A stretch of 64,000 bases of DNA from contig JACEEZ010019113.1 of the NCBI GenBank assembly GCA_016584305.1, positions 150,750 through 214,749 on the forward strand, in the 5' to 3' direction. The position numbers were made by a program, and so were the translations under genes. Under the pieces are notes generated by a model. The model made no database searches. It had not been told where the DNA came from and saw only the letters and a list, made by a program, of their open reading frames with translations. Below, in pieces: positions 52,754 through 63,297 of the stretch. This DNA is from Chionoecetes opilio (lineage: Eukaryota; Arthropoda; Malacostraca; Decapoda; Majidae). Each line of letters starts with the position of its first letter. The first letter of the stretch is position 1.

Positions 52754-53020
52754 TGTGACTGCTACCGTAGATCGCCAGTCACTCGCCACTGCACTAATGT
52801 CGCCAGGCACAATATATTACCAATTTTAGCATCACTACAGACTTTTATGTGTCACGGAAGAGACATGCACAGTAGTTTATATTATGTACATCACACTACA
52901 TGTCTTCAGTGGCACATAAAAGGCTGTAGTGATGCTAGAATTCTTAATATATTGTGCCTGGCGACATTAGTGCAGTGGCAAGTGACTGGCGACTATAGTG
53001 TTATCTACGGTAGTGTGATA
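52754..53020. repeat. Fold-back element, about 110-base arms
   Basis: GTCACTCGCCACTGCACTAA, then TGTCGCCAGGCACAATATAT in the left arm pairs with ATATATTGTGCCTGGCGACA, then TTAGTGCAGTGGCAAGTGAC in the right arm. CTACCGTAGAT and ATCTACGGTAG form the tips. It lies immediately after the 21-bp array. Confidence 0.8.
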
Positions 53021-53074
53021 AATAGATAGTTATATATTAAAGAGGATACAAATCTTCCTATACACATTCTAGGA

Positions 53075-53775
53075 GTTCTAGATATTATGGATTTGCTAGT
53101 ATAATAAATGGTTAGTTATATTAACCCCTTGAGGCCCAGAACGTAATTTCCATTGTAATTTTGGTACCATTAGAAGACTTTTAGTGAATATAAGCAATAT
53201 TTTATAGATATGACCTGTTTAGTATCCTTGTCCACTAACTCATTTGGTATATTAAGTTACTTTTCGTTATTTTATGGCTAGACAACGTACAATTTTTTTA
53301 TAGCAAAGGAAAAATCTGGGCGTGAAGGGGTTAATGGGGAGTTTATTCAAGACATTATGGGTTTGTTAGTGTGATAAATGGGTGGTTATATTAATGGTTA
53401 CTTTATACAAGACATTATGGGTTTGTTAGTGTGATAAATGGGTGGTTATATTAATGGTTACTTTATACAAGACATTATGGGTTTGTTAGTGGGATAAATA
53501 GGTGGTTATATTAATGGTTACTTTATACAAGACATTATGGGTTTGTTAGTGTGATAAATGGTTACTTTATACAAAACATAATGGGTTTGTTAGTGTGATA
53601 AATGGTTACTTTATACAAAACATTATGGGTTTGTTAGTGTGATAAATGGTTACTTTATACAAAACATTATGGGTTTGTTAGTGTGATAAATGGGTGGTTA
53701 TATTAATGGTTACTTTATTCAAGACATTATGGGTTTGTTAGTGGGATAAATGGGTGGTTATATTAATGGTATCAA
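53075..53775. repeat. 60-bp (and 44-bp) minisatellite, interrupted by a MITE
   Basis: Unit GACATTATGGGTTTGTTAGT, GTGATAAATGGGTGGTTATA, TTAATGGTTACTTTATACAA (60 bases) is repeated about seven times between 53345 and 53775; some units lack the GGTGGTTATATTAAT portion. An older unit at 53085-53124 is split from the array by piggyBac MITE copy 4. Confidence 0.85.
53125..53330. mobile_element. piggyBac-type MITE, copy 4, inside the minisatellite
   Basis: TTAA both sides (53121-53124, 53331-53334). Sister minisatellite units read TTATATTAATGG without interruption, which gives the empty site. Confidence 0.9.
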
Positions 53776-53792
53776 TATTTTCTCCCTAACAG

Positions 53793-53945
53793 AGTGGAGG
53801 TGGTGGCAGAATGGCTGAAAATACAGCTATACCGTGGACTTACGTATCTGCCATTAACTGAATATATGAAAATAACGGAGGCCAATATCTGGAGACATAT
53901 ATTAAGGTTCTTTTTATATTACAATTGTTGAATAAATGTGATACT
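53793..53945 (+). CDS. Candidate terminal exon of an unknown gene (speculative)
   Basis: A pyrimidine-rich acceptor (TTTTCTCCCTAACAG) is followed by a frame of about 45 codons, VEVVAEWLKIQLYRGLTYLP then LTEYMKITEANIWRH, ending at TGA. That TGA overlaps an AATAAA signal (about 53932). The arrangement of acceptor, short frame, stop and poly-A signal is suggestive. No domain is recognised and no upstream exon was found. Confidence 0.22.
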
Positions 53946-54059
53946 TTGAGACTCAGTACTCAGTTTAGTTTTCCTGCATGTTAGAGGAATCTAGATGCAA
54001 AGTTATCGCATGATTTAATACATAGGTAATTACTAATGATATTTGTAGCCTACTAACCA

Positions 54060-54748
54060 ATCCCTCTTATCTTTCCTTCCCTCCCTCCTTTTTTTCTTCA
54101 TTGTCCTCCTTTCATCGCTTTCTCCTACTGGTTTTCTCTTCCATCAACCCTTTTTCTCCTCCCTCCTCCTTCTCCTCTTTCTCTCTTCTCTCTCTTATCT
54201 CTCCTTCCTTCCCTACTCCTATTCTGCATTATCCTCCTCTCATTTTGCTTTTTCCTACTGTTATTTCCTTCCATCAACACATTTTTTCTCCATTTTCTCC
54301 TTTCCCTCTTCTCTCCTCTCTCTTATCTCTCCTTCGGTTCTTCCTTATCCTCGTCTCATCATGCTTTTTCTGACAGTTATTCCTTTCCATCAACCTCCTT
54401 CTCCTTTTTCTCCTCCTCCTCCTTCGACAAAACCTCTCTCCTCCTCCTCCTCTTCCATCAACAAAACCTTTATATCCTCCTCCTCCTCTTCCTCTTCCTT
54501 CGACAAAACCTTTTCTCCTCCTCCTCCTCCTCCTCCTCTTCCTTCGACAAAACCTTTTTCTCCTCCTCCTCCTCTTCCTTCGACAATACCTTTTTCTCCT
54601 TCTCCTTCTCTTCCTTCGACAAAACATTTTTCTCCTCTTCCTTCGACAAAACCTTTTTTTCCTCCTCCTCCTCCTCCTCTTCTTCCTTCGACAAAACCTT
54701 TTCTCCTCCTCCTCCTCCTCTCCCTTCGGCAAAACCAGAGCTCAAAAT
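54060..54748. repeat. CT/CCT-rich low-complexity region with minisatellite
   Basis: Pyrimidine-rich throughout. From about 54420 the phrase CTTCGACAAAACCTTTTTCT, followed by CCTCCTCCTCC, recurs about eight times. Long open frames here (proline/serine-rich on plus, lysine/glutamate-rich on minus) follow from base composition. Confidence 0.8.
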
Positions 54749-55101
54749 GGAGATAAGCACGCGGGAGGAAGGGGAGACGGGCAGCTGTCAACCCTCCGCC
54801 ATGCAGCTCATTCCAGGGTTCCTCGAGGTGATGGACTTGTTGAAGAACCTGCCTGAAGCCTGCAACTGACCCTCGCCTCTACAGTGCCCCCACATAAGGG
54901 TCTCAGAGCCGTCTAGATCACCCCCTGTGCCTCCGCCGCCTCCTCCGCCCTCAGGAGACGCCGTCGCCGCCGTCGTCAGTAGTATTGTGTCCGTCGAGCC
55001 TGGTGACATGAAGGCAAGGACGAGAATAGCTCATTTGTCCCCCTCTCAGCGTAAAGGAGGAGAGGAGGGAAGGGAAGGGGAGTTGTCTACTGTCTGCTGA
55101 C
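54749..55101 (+). other. CpG-rich segment with two in-frame short open stretches
   Basis: An ATG at about 54749 opens MEISTREEGETGSCQPSAMQ then LIPGFLEVMDLLKNLPEACN and TGA. The same frame then passes an acceptor-like CCTCGCCTCTACAG and runs about 65 codons (VSEPSRSPPVPPPPPPPSGD, AVAAVVSSIVSVEPGDMKAR) to a stop near 55100. It could be a first exon, a long non-coding transcript or chance. No domain recognised. Confidence 0.25.
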
Positions 55102-55419
55102 GGAGGACCAACTGGTGGTGGTTGTGGAGGTGGTGGTGGCATGGGATGGGCAGGTGGAGAAGAGAGTGTGTGGGTGTGGGTGTGGGTGGGTTTACGAATG
55201 CGTGAATGTTGGTTGGTTGCTGGTGTTTACTTGTTGATATAATTGTTGATCTTCTTCTTTCTCTTCCTCTTCTTCTTCTCCTCCTTCTCATCCTCTTCCT
55301 GCTCCTCCTAGTTCCCTCTTTCTCTTCCTCAATTTTCTACCATTTCATAACGTTTCATTCTTTCCTCGGGTGCCTTCCTCTTATTCTTCAACTTATCTTG
55401 CCTTCGTTATTTACTTGTT

Positions 55420-55912
<493 letters not shown>

Positions 55913-56084
55913 TATTCCTTCTATTCTTTTTTTTTTTCTCATTCCCTACTCACTCTTCTCTCCTTATCACTGTGATGTCATTTATTAATCTATATTTTGT
56001 TTTAGTAGGGTAGTAGTGGTAGTAAATTGACAGTATAGTAGCGGATAGTGAGATAGTATATAGTAGTAGTAGTAGTTGTTGTAG

Positions 56085-56215
56085 TAGCAGGCAGACTGAA
56101 AGATAGACAGACAGAGAGAGAGATTAATAGACAGGCAGACTGAAAGATAGACAGAAAGAGAGAGAGAGAGATTAATAGACAGGCAGACTGAAAGATAGAC
56201 AGAAAGAGAGAGAGT
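56085..56215. repeat. Satellite units (GATAGACAG/TTAATAGACAGGC family), small cluster
   Basis: AGGCAGACTGAAAGATAGAC, then AGAGAGAGATTAATAGAC is repeated three times. Same family as the large array at 58585-60850. Confidence 0.85.
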
Positions 56216-56808
56216 ACTAACTTGCATTACCCCTACTACCGCAAGATGACCAGTAATCCTCCTTCAAGTGATGTAGTAGGTATTCACTGTGTTTGTGAAT
56301 ATGTAAGTTGTAGTTTATAAGGAAAAAGTGGATAGACAGAGCGAAGTGGCCCGTGACACCAGACAAGTGATGACTTCTGGGATCGGCATTCCTTATAGGG
56401 AGCTTAAATGAACCTGCAATGACATGTACAGCTAGACAGATAGACGAACTCATAGAGGAACAAGTAGAAATGTATGGTTAGTAAAGGTTGTAGTGGTGAG
56501 TAGAGTGACGAAGGGTGTGTTTTGCTTATATGGGGAAAGAAAGCCATACATTTCTACCTGTTCCTCTATGAGTTCGTCTATCTGTCTAGCTTTACATGTC
56601 ATTGCAGGTTCATTTAAGCTCCCTATAAGGAATGCCGATCCCAGAAGTCATCACTTGTCAGGTGTCACGGGCCACTTATCTCTGTCTATCCACTTTTTCC
56701 TTATAAACTACAACTTACATATTCACAAACACAGTGAATACCTACTACATCACTTGAAGGAGGATTACTGGTCATCTTGCGGTAGTAGGGGTAATGCAAG
56801 TTGGTGTA
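56216..56808. repeat. Inverted duplication, arms about 255 bases
   Basis: 56218-56475 is repeated in reverse complement at 56543-56803. Matching words include GTAATGCAAGTT, GAGTTCGTCTATCTGTCTAG and CTTATAAACTACAACTTACA, with a few point differences and one small indel. The spacer is about 65 bases. Both arms carry the same chance frame in mirror orientation. It lies next to satellite units. Confidence 0.88.
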
Positions 56809-57239
56809 TTAGTAGATAGTACATAATAGTAGCGGCCGCTTCACAGCTGTTTTGCTCTGTTGTCTAAGCTAGTGACGTCACAACATGGCGCCAGTCGTTT
56901 TAGAGCGTATACATTTTCCTGTACTTAAATTGGCTGTATCATCAAAAATACTGTTCACATAGAAAAATCAACATCACTGCCCAACTATATGAGGCTTGAA
57001 GATGTCAAATCAATCCTTACCTCAAGTAGAGTAAACGGGTCCATTCAAGTTGTGATTTACATTGCAAATTCGGAGATGTCGTAAGATCAAGTGAATCTGG
57101 TGGTAAGGAATGAACAAAATATTTTGCAATCCTTTTATTTTCTGTCGAATGCTGTATTAAAACAACAAACTGAAACCATCACTAAAATCTAAAGTGTCCG
57201 CCCATCACAGCCGAAAATTATTATCATTGCACATTTGAA
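56809..57239. other. No gene recognised
   Basis: Holds a CG-containing patch (GTGACGTCACAACATGGCGC, about 56872) and a 25-codon ATG frame starting MAPVVLERIHFPVLKLAVSS. No domain; status unknown. Confidence 0.35.
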
Positions 57240-57269
57240 AGACTGAAAGACACAGACTGAAAGATAGAC

Positions 57270-57313
<44 letters not shown>

Positions 57314-57570
57314 ATAGACAGGCAGACTGAAAGACAGACAAACATAAATCAAATGGAATATAAAACTTCTTCCCTGTACTGCGGGCCTTGTTTTTGTCCC
57401 TCGGGTTTACCTGCATCCTGTTTTCTCCTCTCTCTGAAAATAAAAACAGAAAAAAAGTTGAGATAGAAAACATATTCAGAAAGGGACGAGACCCAAGAAT
57501 GGCAGAAAGGTAGAGGAAAAAATGTAATATAGTAATACATGCATGTAGTACCGTTATAAGTGCATTGTTA
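57240..57570. repeat. Satellite units plus unique tail, module 1
   Basis: Short satellite stretch (57255-57340), then a tail of about 235 bases starting CATAAATCAAATGGAATATA and ending GTAGTACCGTTA (about 57556). The same tail follows the big array at 60850-61070. Confidence 0.8.
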
Positions 57571-58024
57571 CTCCAGGCTATAAAAGAATACGGTACATAT
57601 ATTACCATGGTTTGTTATGGTTAGATGGATTCTCCTCGTAATAAATTTGTAGTAAAACCAAAACTTATTTGAAACGGCCGAAACTTATTTGTAATTTAAC
57701 GCCAATAAGGGCCTGCTTAGAGGATATTAAATTTTTATCCATTAGATTCTCAATTTTATCGGTCCAGATTGAACAAGTAACCTACGTATTATAGGAAGTT
57801 AATTCTTTTTCTCTATTGATTATATATTGCGATATCCATTGATTTTACTAAGTGGATAGCCTCTCATACTAGAATTAACATCTGCCCTAGATCAGTTGTC
57901 TGTACACCACTGTTAACTAACTGGAAAATACTACCAACCTAGAACCAGACCACTTCATTATAATTTCATATATTTCGAATACATAAGTTAGGCTTTGATC
58001 GAGCGACAAACCACCTCGAGAATT
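57571..58024. other. No gene recognised
   Basis: AT-rich, no repeat match in the window. Confidence 0.4.
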
Positions 58025-58290
58025 AAAAAGAAGTAAAGGATTCAAGCTGGAAAAGCGTAGATTTAAAAACGAAATAGGGAGAAATTGGTTCACAAATAGG
58101 GTGATGAATGATTGGAATGGACTCAGTCGTCAGATGGTCAGTGCGGAGTCAATAGGGGTCTTTAAAAGGAGGCTGGATAAATTCATGGATGGGGAAGAGA
58201 GGTGGATGTAGGTAGAGTTAAGTAACAGGAACTACCTCGTGTAGGTCTCACGGCCTCTCGTAGCTTCCTTATTTTTCTTATGTTCTTATG
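58025..58290 (+). mobile_element. LINE-G (CR1-like) 3' end
   Basis: Encodes GFKLEKRRFKNEIGRNWFTN, then MNDWNGLSRQM and FKRRLDKFMDGEERWM, stop. It then has the family tail GTAGCTTCCTTATTTTTCTT and ATGTTCTTATGT. 5'-truncated. Confidence 0.85.
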
Positions 58291-58584
58291 TAGAACATGT
58301 ATAAACGGAATGATGAATGCGCACTGACAGAACCCGCTGCTCGACCTTCACCAAGTATCGTTTGGCCTTTAGTACCTGTTGTGTGAAAGCTTTATGAATT
58401 CCCTATAGGCAGCAGCGTCGTGTTGCAATATTATCTCGCCCAAAAGTTGTCCGTTATTGCTCAGTCCCAGTGAAGCGGTTCATCATTTAGTCATGCGTTG
58501 CGAAGGACGAGGGAGAGAGACATCAGACATAGTGGAAGTCACCTGTGGTTATATAGGAATGCGTCAACATGGGTAGAGAAAGAG
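58291..58584. other. No gene recognised
   Basis: Unique sequence before the satellite array. Confidence 0.4.
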
Positions 58585-60850
58585 AGAGAGATTAATAGAC
58601 AAGCAAACTGAAAGATAGACAGACAGAGATTAATAGACAGGCAGACTGAAAGATAGACAGAAAGAGAGAGAGATTAATAGACAGGCAGACTGAAAGATAG
58701 ACAGACAGAGAGAGAGAGAGATTAATAGACAGGCAGACTGAAAGATAGACAGACAGAGAGAGAGATTAATAGACAGGCAGACTGAAAGATAGACAGAGAG
58801 AGAGAGATTAATAGACAGGCAGACTGAAAGAGATTAATAGACAGGCAGACTGAAAGAGAGAGAGAGAGATTAATAGACAGGCAGACTGAAGGATCGACAG
58901 AAAGAGAGAGAGATTAATAGACAGGCAGACTGAAAGATAGACAGACAGAGAGATTAATAGACAGGCAGACTGAAAGATAGACAGAAAGAGAGATTAATAG
59001 ACAGAAAGAGATTAATAGACAGGCAGACTGAAAGAGAGAGAGATTAATAGACAAGCAAACTGAAAGATAGACAGACAGAGAGAGAGAGATTAATAGACAG
59101 GCAGACTGAAAGATAGACAGACAGAGAGAGAGAGAGATTAATAGACAGGCAGACTGAAAGATAGACAGACAGAGAGAGAGATTAATAGACAGGCAGACTG
59201 AAAGATAGACAGAAAGAGAGAGAGAGATTAATAGACAAGCAAACTGAAAGATAGACAGACAGAGAGAGAGATTAATAGACAGGCAAACTGAAAGATAGAC
59301 AGACAGAGAGAGAGATTAATAGACAGGCAGACTGAAAGATAGACAGACAGAGAGAGAGATTAATAGACAGGCAGACTGAAAGATAGACAGAAAGAGAGAG
59401 AGAGATTAATAGACAAGCAAACTGAAAGATAGACAGACAGAGAGAGAGATTAATAGACAGGCAAACTGAAAGATAGACAGACAGAGAGAGAGATTAATAG
59501 ACAAGCAAACTGAAAGATAGACAGACAGAGAGAGAGATTAATAGACAGGCAGACTGAAAGATAGACAAAGAGAGAGAGAGATTAATAGACAAGCAAACTG
59601 AAAGATAGACAGACAGAGAGAGAGATTAATAGACAGGCAGACTGAAAGATAGACAGAAAGAGAGAGAGATTAATAGACAGGCAGACTGAAAGAGAGAGAG
59701 ATTAATAGACAGGCAGACTGAAAGATAGACAGAAAGAGAGAGAGAGAGATTAATAGACAGGCAGACTGAAAGATAGACAGACAGAGAGAGATTAATAGAC
59801 AGGCAGACTGAAAGATAGACAGAAAGAGAGAGATTAATAGACAGGCAGACTGAAAGAGAGATTAATAGACAGGCAGACTGAAAGAGAGATTAATAGACAG
59901 GCAGACTGAAAGATAGACAGAAAGAGAGAGAGAGAGATTAATAGACAGGCAGACTGAAAGATAGACACAGAGAGAAAGATTAATAGACAGGCAGACTGAA
60001 AGATAGACAGACAGAGAGAGAGATTAATAGACAGGCAGACTGAAAGATAGACAGACAGAGAGAGAGATTAATAGACAGGCAGACTGAAAGATAGACAGAA
60101 AGAGAGAGAGATTAATAGACAGGCAGACTGAAAGATAGACAGAAAGAGAGAGAGAGATTAATAGACAGGCAGACTGAAAGATAGACAGAGAGAGAGAGAG
60201 ATTAATAGACAGGCAGAGAGAGAGATTAATAGACAGGCAGACTGAAAGATAGACAGAAAGAGAGAGAGAGAGATTAATAGACAGGCAGACTGAAAGATAG
60301 ACAGACAGAGAGAGAGATTAATAGACCGGCAGACTGAAAGATAGACAGAGAGAGAGAGAGATTAATAGACAGGCAGACTGAAAGATAGACAGACAGAGAG
60401 AGAGATTAATAGACAGGCAGACTGAAAGATCGACAGAAAAAGAGAGAGAAAGATTAATAGACAGGCAAACTGAAAGATAGACAGAAAGAGAGAGGGAGAG
60501 AGAGAGAGATTAATAGACAGGCAGACTGAAAGATAGACAAAGAGGGAGAGAGAGCTTAATAGACAGGCAGAGAGAGAGAGAGAATGAGAGAGAGAGAGAG
60601 AGATTAATAGACAAGCAGACTGAAAGATAGACAGACAGAGAGAGAGAGCATAATAGACAGGCAGACTGAGAGATAGACAGACAGAGAGAGAGAGAGATAG
60701 ACAGAAAGGGAGCGAGAGAGAGAGATTAATAGACAAGCAGACTGAAAGATAGACAGACAGAGAGAGAGAGAGAGATTAATAGACAGGCAAACTGAAAGAT
60801 AGACAGACAAGAGAGAGAGAGAGAGATTAATAGACAGGCAGACTGAAAGA
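58585..60850. repeat. Satellite array, 44-48-bp unit, about 50 copies
   Basis: Unit ATTAATAGACAGGCAGACTG, then AAAGATAGACAGACAGAGAG and a variable (AG)n. Variants include CAAGCAAACTG instead of CAGGCAGACTG, and units lacking the GATAGACAG half. The variable (GA)n stretch makes unit length drift. The minus-strand open frames (INLSLSLSV and so on) are artefacts. Confidence 0.92.
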
Positions 60851-61075
60851 CACAAACATAAATCAAATGGAATATAAAACTTCTTCCCTGTACTGCGGGC
60901 CTTGTTTTTGTCCCTCGGGTTTACCTGCATCCTGTTTTCCCCTCTCTCTGAAAATAAAAACTGAAAAAAAGTGGAGATGGAAAACATATCCAGAAAAAGA
61001 CGAGACCCAAGAAAAGCAGAAATGTAGAGGAAAATATGTAATAAAGTAATACATGCACGTAGTACCGTTAGTAGT
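60851..61075. repeat. Unique tail following the satellite, module 2
   Basis: Near-identical to 57340-57556: starts CATAAATCAAATGGAATATA and ends GTAGTACCGTTA. The tail and array therefore form a dispersed module. Confidence 0.85.
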
Positions 61076-61113
61076 GATGTGTAAGGACTGCTCTTGCTTG
61101 CATGAATCATTAA

Positions 61114-61320
61114 CCCCTTCACGCCCAGGTCTTTCCTTTGCTATACAAAATTGTATGTTGTAGAGCCATAAAATTACAAAAAGTAACTAAATAAACCAAA
61201 TTAGCTAGTCGATAAGGATACTAAACAGGTCATATCTATAAAATATTGCTAATAGTCACTAAATATCGTCTAATGGTACCCAATTATTACAATGGAAATT
61301 ACGTTCTGGGTCTTAAGGGG
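61114..61320. mobile_element. piggyBac-type MITE, copy 5
   Basis: TTAA (61110-61113), then CCCCTTCACGCCCAGGTCTT; right end GGGTCTTAAGGGG then TTAC. It directly abuts the tail of LINE-G at 61322. Confidence 0.85.
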
Positions 61321-61321
61321 T

Positions 61322-62545
61322 TACATAAGAACATAAGAAAATAAGGAAGCTACAAGAGGCCGCGAGGCCTACACGTGGTAGTTCCTGTCACCTAACACTA
61401 CCTACATCCACCTTTCATCCCCATCCATGAACCTATCCAGCTCCTCTTTAAAGCTCCCTAATGACTCCGCATTAACTAGGCCTACCTGTCTACTGAGACC
61501 ATTCCATTCATTCACCACCCTATTTGTGAACCAGTTTTTCCCTATTTCCTTTCTAAATTACGCTTTTCCAGCTTGAATCCGTTACTTCTTGTTCTACCCT
61601 GATTAAAACCCGTAAGAACTGTTCCTACCTCTCCTTTATTAAATCCCTTTATCCACTTAAAAACTTCTATCAGATCGCCCCTTACTCTGCGTCTCTCGAG
61701 TGAGTGTAATTTTAATAACTTCAATCTCCTCTCATAACTAAAGTTACGCATCCCTTGTATCATTTTGGTCATCCTTCTCTGCACTGTTTCTAACAACACT
61801 ATATCCATCCTGTAATATGGAGACCAAAACTGAACCGCATAGTCTAGGTGAGGCCTGACTAGAGCCAGATAAAGCTTTAGAATAACTTCCGCACTTCTAC
61901 TTTTAACACTTCTGGTAATGAATCCTAATACTCTATTAGCTCTATTTCTGGTCTCAATACATTGTTTCCTAGGTCGGAGGTCTGGGCTCACCCTCACTCC
62001 AAGATCTTTTTCACCTTCTGATCTTTTCAGCGATACATTGCTTATGGTATCTATTACCAGGGTTTTTTCTACCAACATTCATAACGCTGCATTTATCAAT
62101 ATTAAACTCCATCTGCCATCTGACTGCCCACTCGTTAAGTTTATCTAAGTCTCCCTGCAATATGTTTACATCAGACTGTGATCCAATAATCCTACCTAAC
62201 TTAGTATCATCAGCAAACTTGCTGATATCACTGCTAATCCCACTATCCAAGTCGTTGATGTAAATAAAAAATAGTAATGGATCCAAAACAGACCCTTGTG
62301 GAACTCCACTTGTCACCAGTCCCCATTCAGATTTAGAACTATTAATTGTAACCCTTTGTTGCCTATTACTTAGCCAAGCTCTGTTCCAATGAAGAACCTT
62401 CCCATCTATACCATGAGCCCTAACCTTATTTAAGAGTCGCTCGTGTTGTATTTTGTCAAATGCCTTACTAAAGTCCAGATATATTATATCATAATCCTTA
62501 TCATTATCTGCCGTCTCATAAACTTTCCTATAAAAACTCAATAAA
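61322..62545 (-). mobile_element. LINE-G (CR1-like), 5'-truncated
   Basis: Minus strand. The longest copy of the family in the window, from the RT palm near 62545 to the 3' tail ACATAAGAACATAAGAAAAT, read backwards as TTCTTATGT repeats, at 61322-61345. Short repeated 3' ends instead of poly-A are characteristic of the CR1 group. Confidence 0.88.
61440..62541 (-). pseudogene. LINE-G reverse transcriptase, C-terminal two thirds
   Basis: First frame (62541-62011): IIYLDFSKAFDKIQHERLLN (block A), [26 protein letters not shown] (intact catalytic FADD), LNEWAVRWQMEFNIDKC. A frameshift near 62050 leads to the second frame (62078-61542): SEGEKDLGVRVSPDLRPR, LVRPHLDYAVQFWSPY, LKLLKLHSLERRRVRGDLIE. 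A further break near 61545 precedes the last residues. Dead because of the truncation and two frameshifts, but well kept otherwise. Confidence 0.88.
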
Positions 62546-63297
62546 TGTTATAATGTTTCATGCAAGAGCTGGTTCCTACATTGGTGGCAGCGGTGGGATA
62601 ATAGTATGAAAAGGATTATAAAACCAAGGAGTAATAGCTATGATAATAAAAACGATATATAATGATAACATTACTATTATCCACGTTGTCATCTTTAGTC
62701 ATTATTGCTATTATCCCCGTCTTCATGTCTAATGCATAATCATCAGTTTCATTTCCAAGTGTCATAGTTTTTCCTGAGCAAGCTTGGTAATAATTCACGA
62801 TAGGCAAACATACATCTGATCATTGTAAAGGATAATGATATAAATAATAATAATGATGATAAAGATGTTGATGGTGATAATAGTAATAATAATAACAATG
62901 ATGATAATAACAATATTCTGTCTATAATTATAATACGTACCGAGTGATGGTTGCTCGACACTTTAATCAATACTCTCTCTTTAATAAATATTCCAGCATC
63001 ACATTAAATAGGCTATACGTTATACGACCGCATAGGAAATTATTCATGCCCGTGCTCGAGGGAAAGAAAAAAAAGAGACAGGGATAGACAGATAGACAGA
63101 TCTAAAAAGAAAAAAATTACCTAACATGATATGCAAAAAAGGCTACAAATTAAAGGAGGAAAACGAAGTAGAGGAATGAATACATTAAAGCAAACTGACG
63201 CAGGAAGGGGGAGGAGGAGAAAGAAAGTACTAAAAAAGAAGTAAGCCATAGGAAGCTTATATGAATAAAGAAGTAGACATATCTCTCTCTATGTAAG
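62546..63297. other. Low-complexity and unassigned sequence
   Basis: Contains (TAA/TGA)-rich microsatellite-like sequence (about 62820-62930), a few GATAGACAG words near 63085 and A-rich tracts. No gene recognised. Confidence 0.5.

Noticed and set aside
54274..54791. Lysine/glutamate-rich frames on minus and proline-rich frames on plus
   Set aside because: They arise from the pyrimidine-rich minisatellite; every frame is open and none has a domain.
56217..56819. Two nearly identical 78- and 108-codon frames as a gene pair
   Set aside because: They are the two arms of an inverted duplication; the frames have no domain, start context or splice signals.
58585..60850. Repeat array considered as a CRISPR, and its minus-strand frames as membrane proteins
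   Set aside because: Units are contiguous and drift in (GA)n length, and the Leu/Ser-rich frames follow from base composition.
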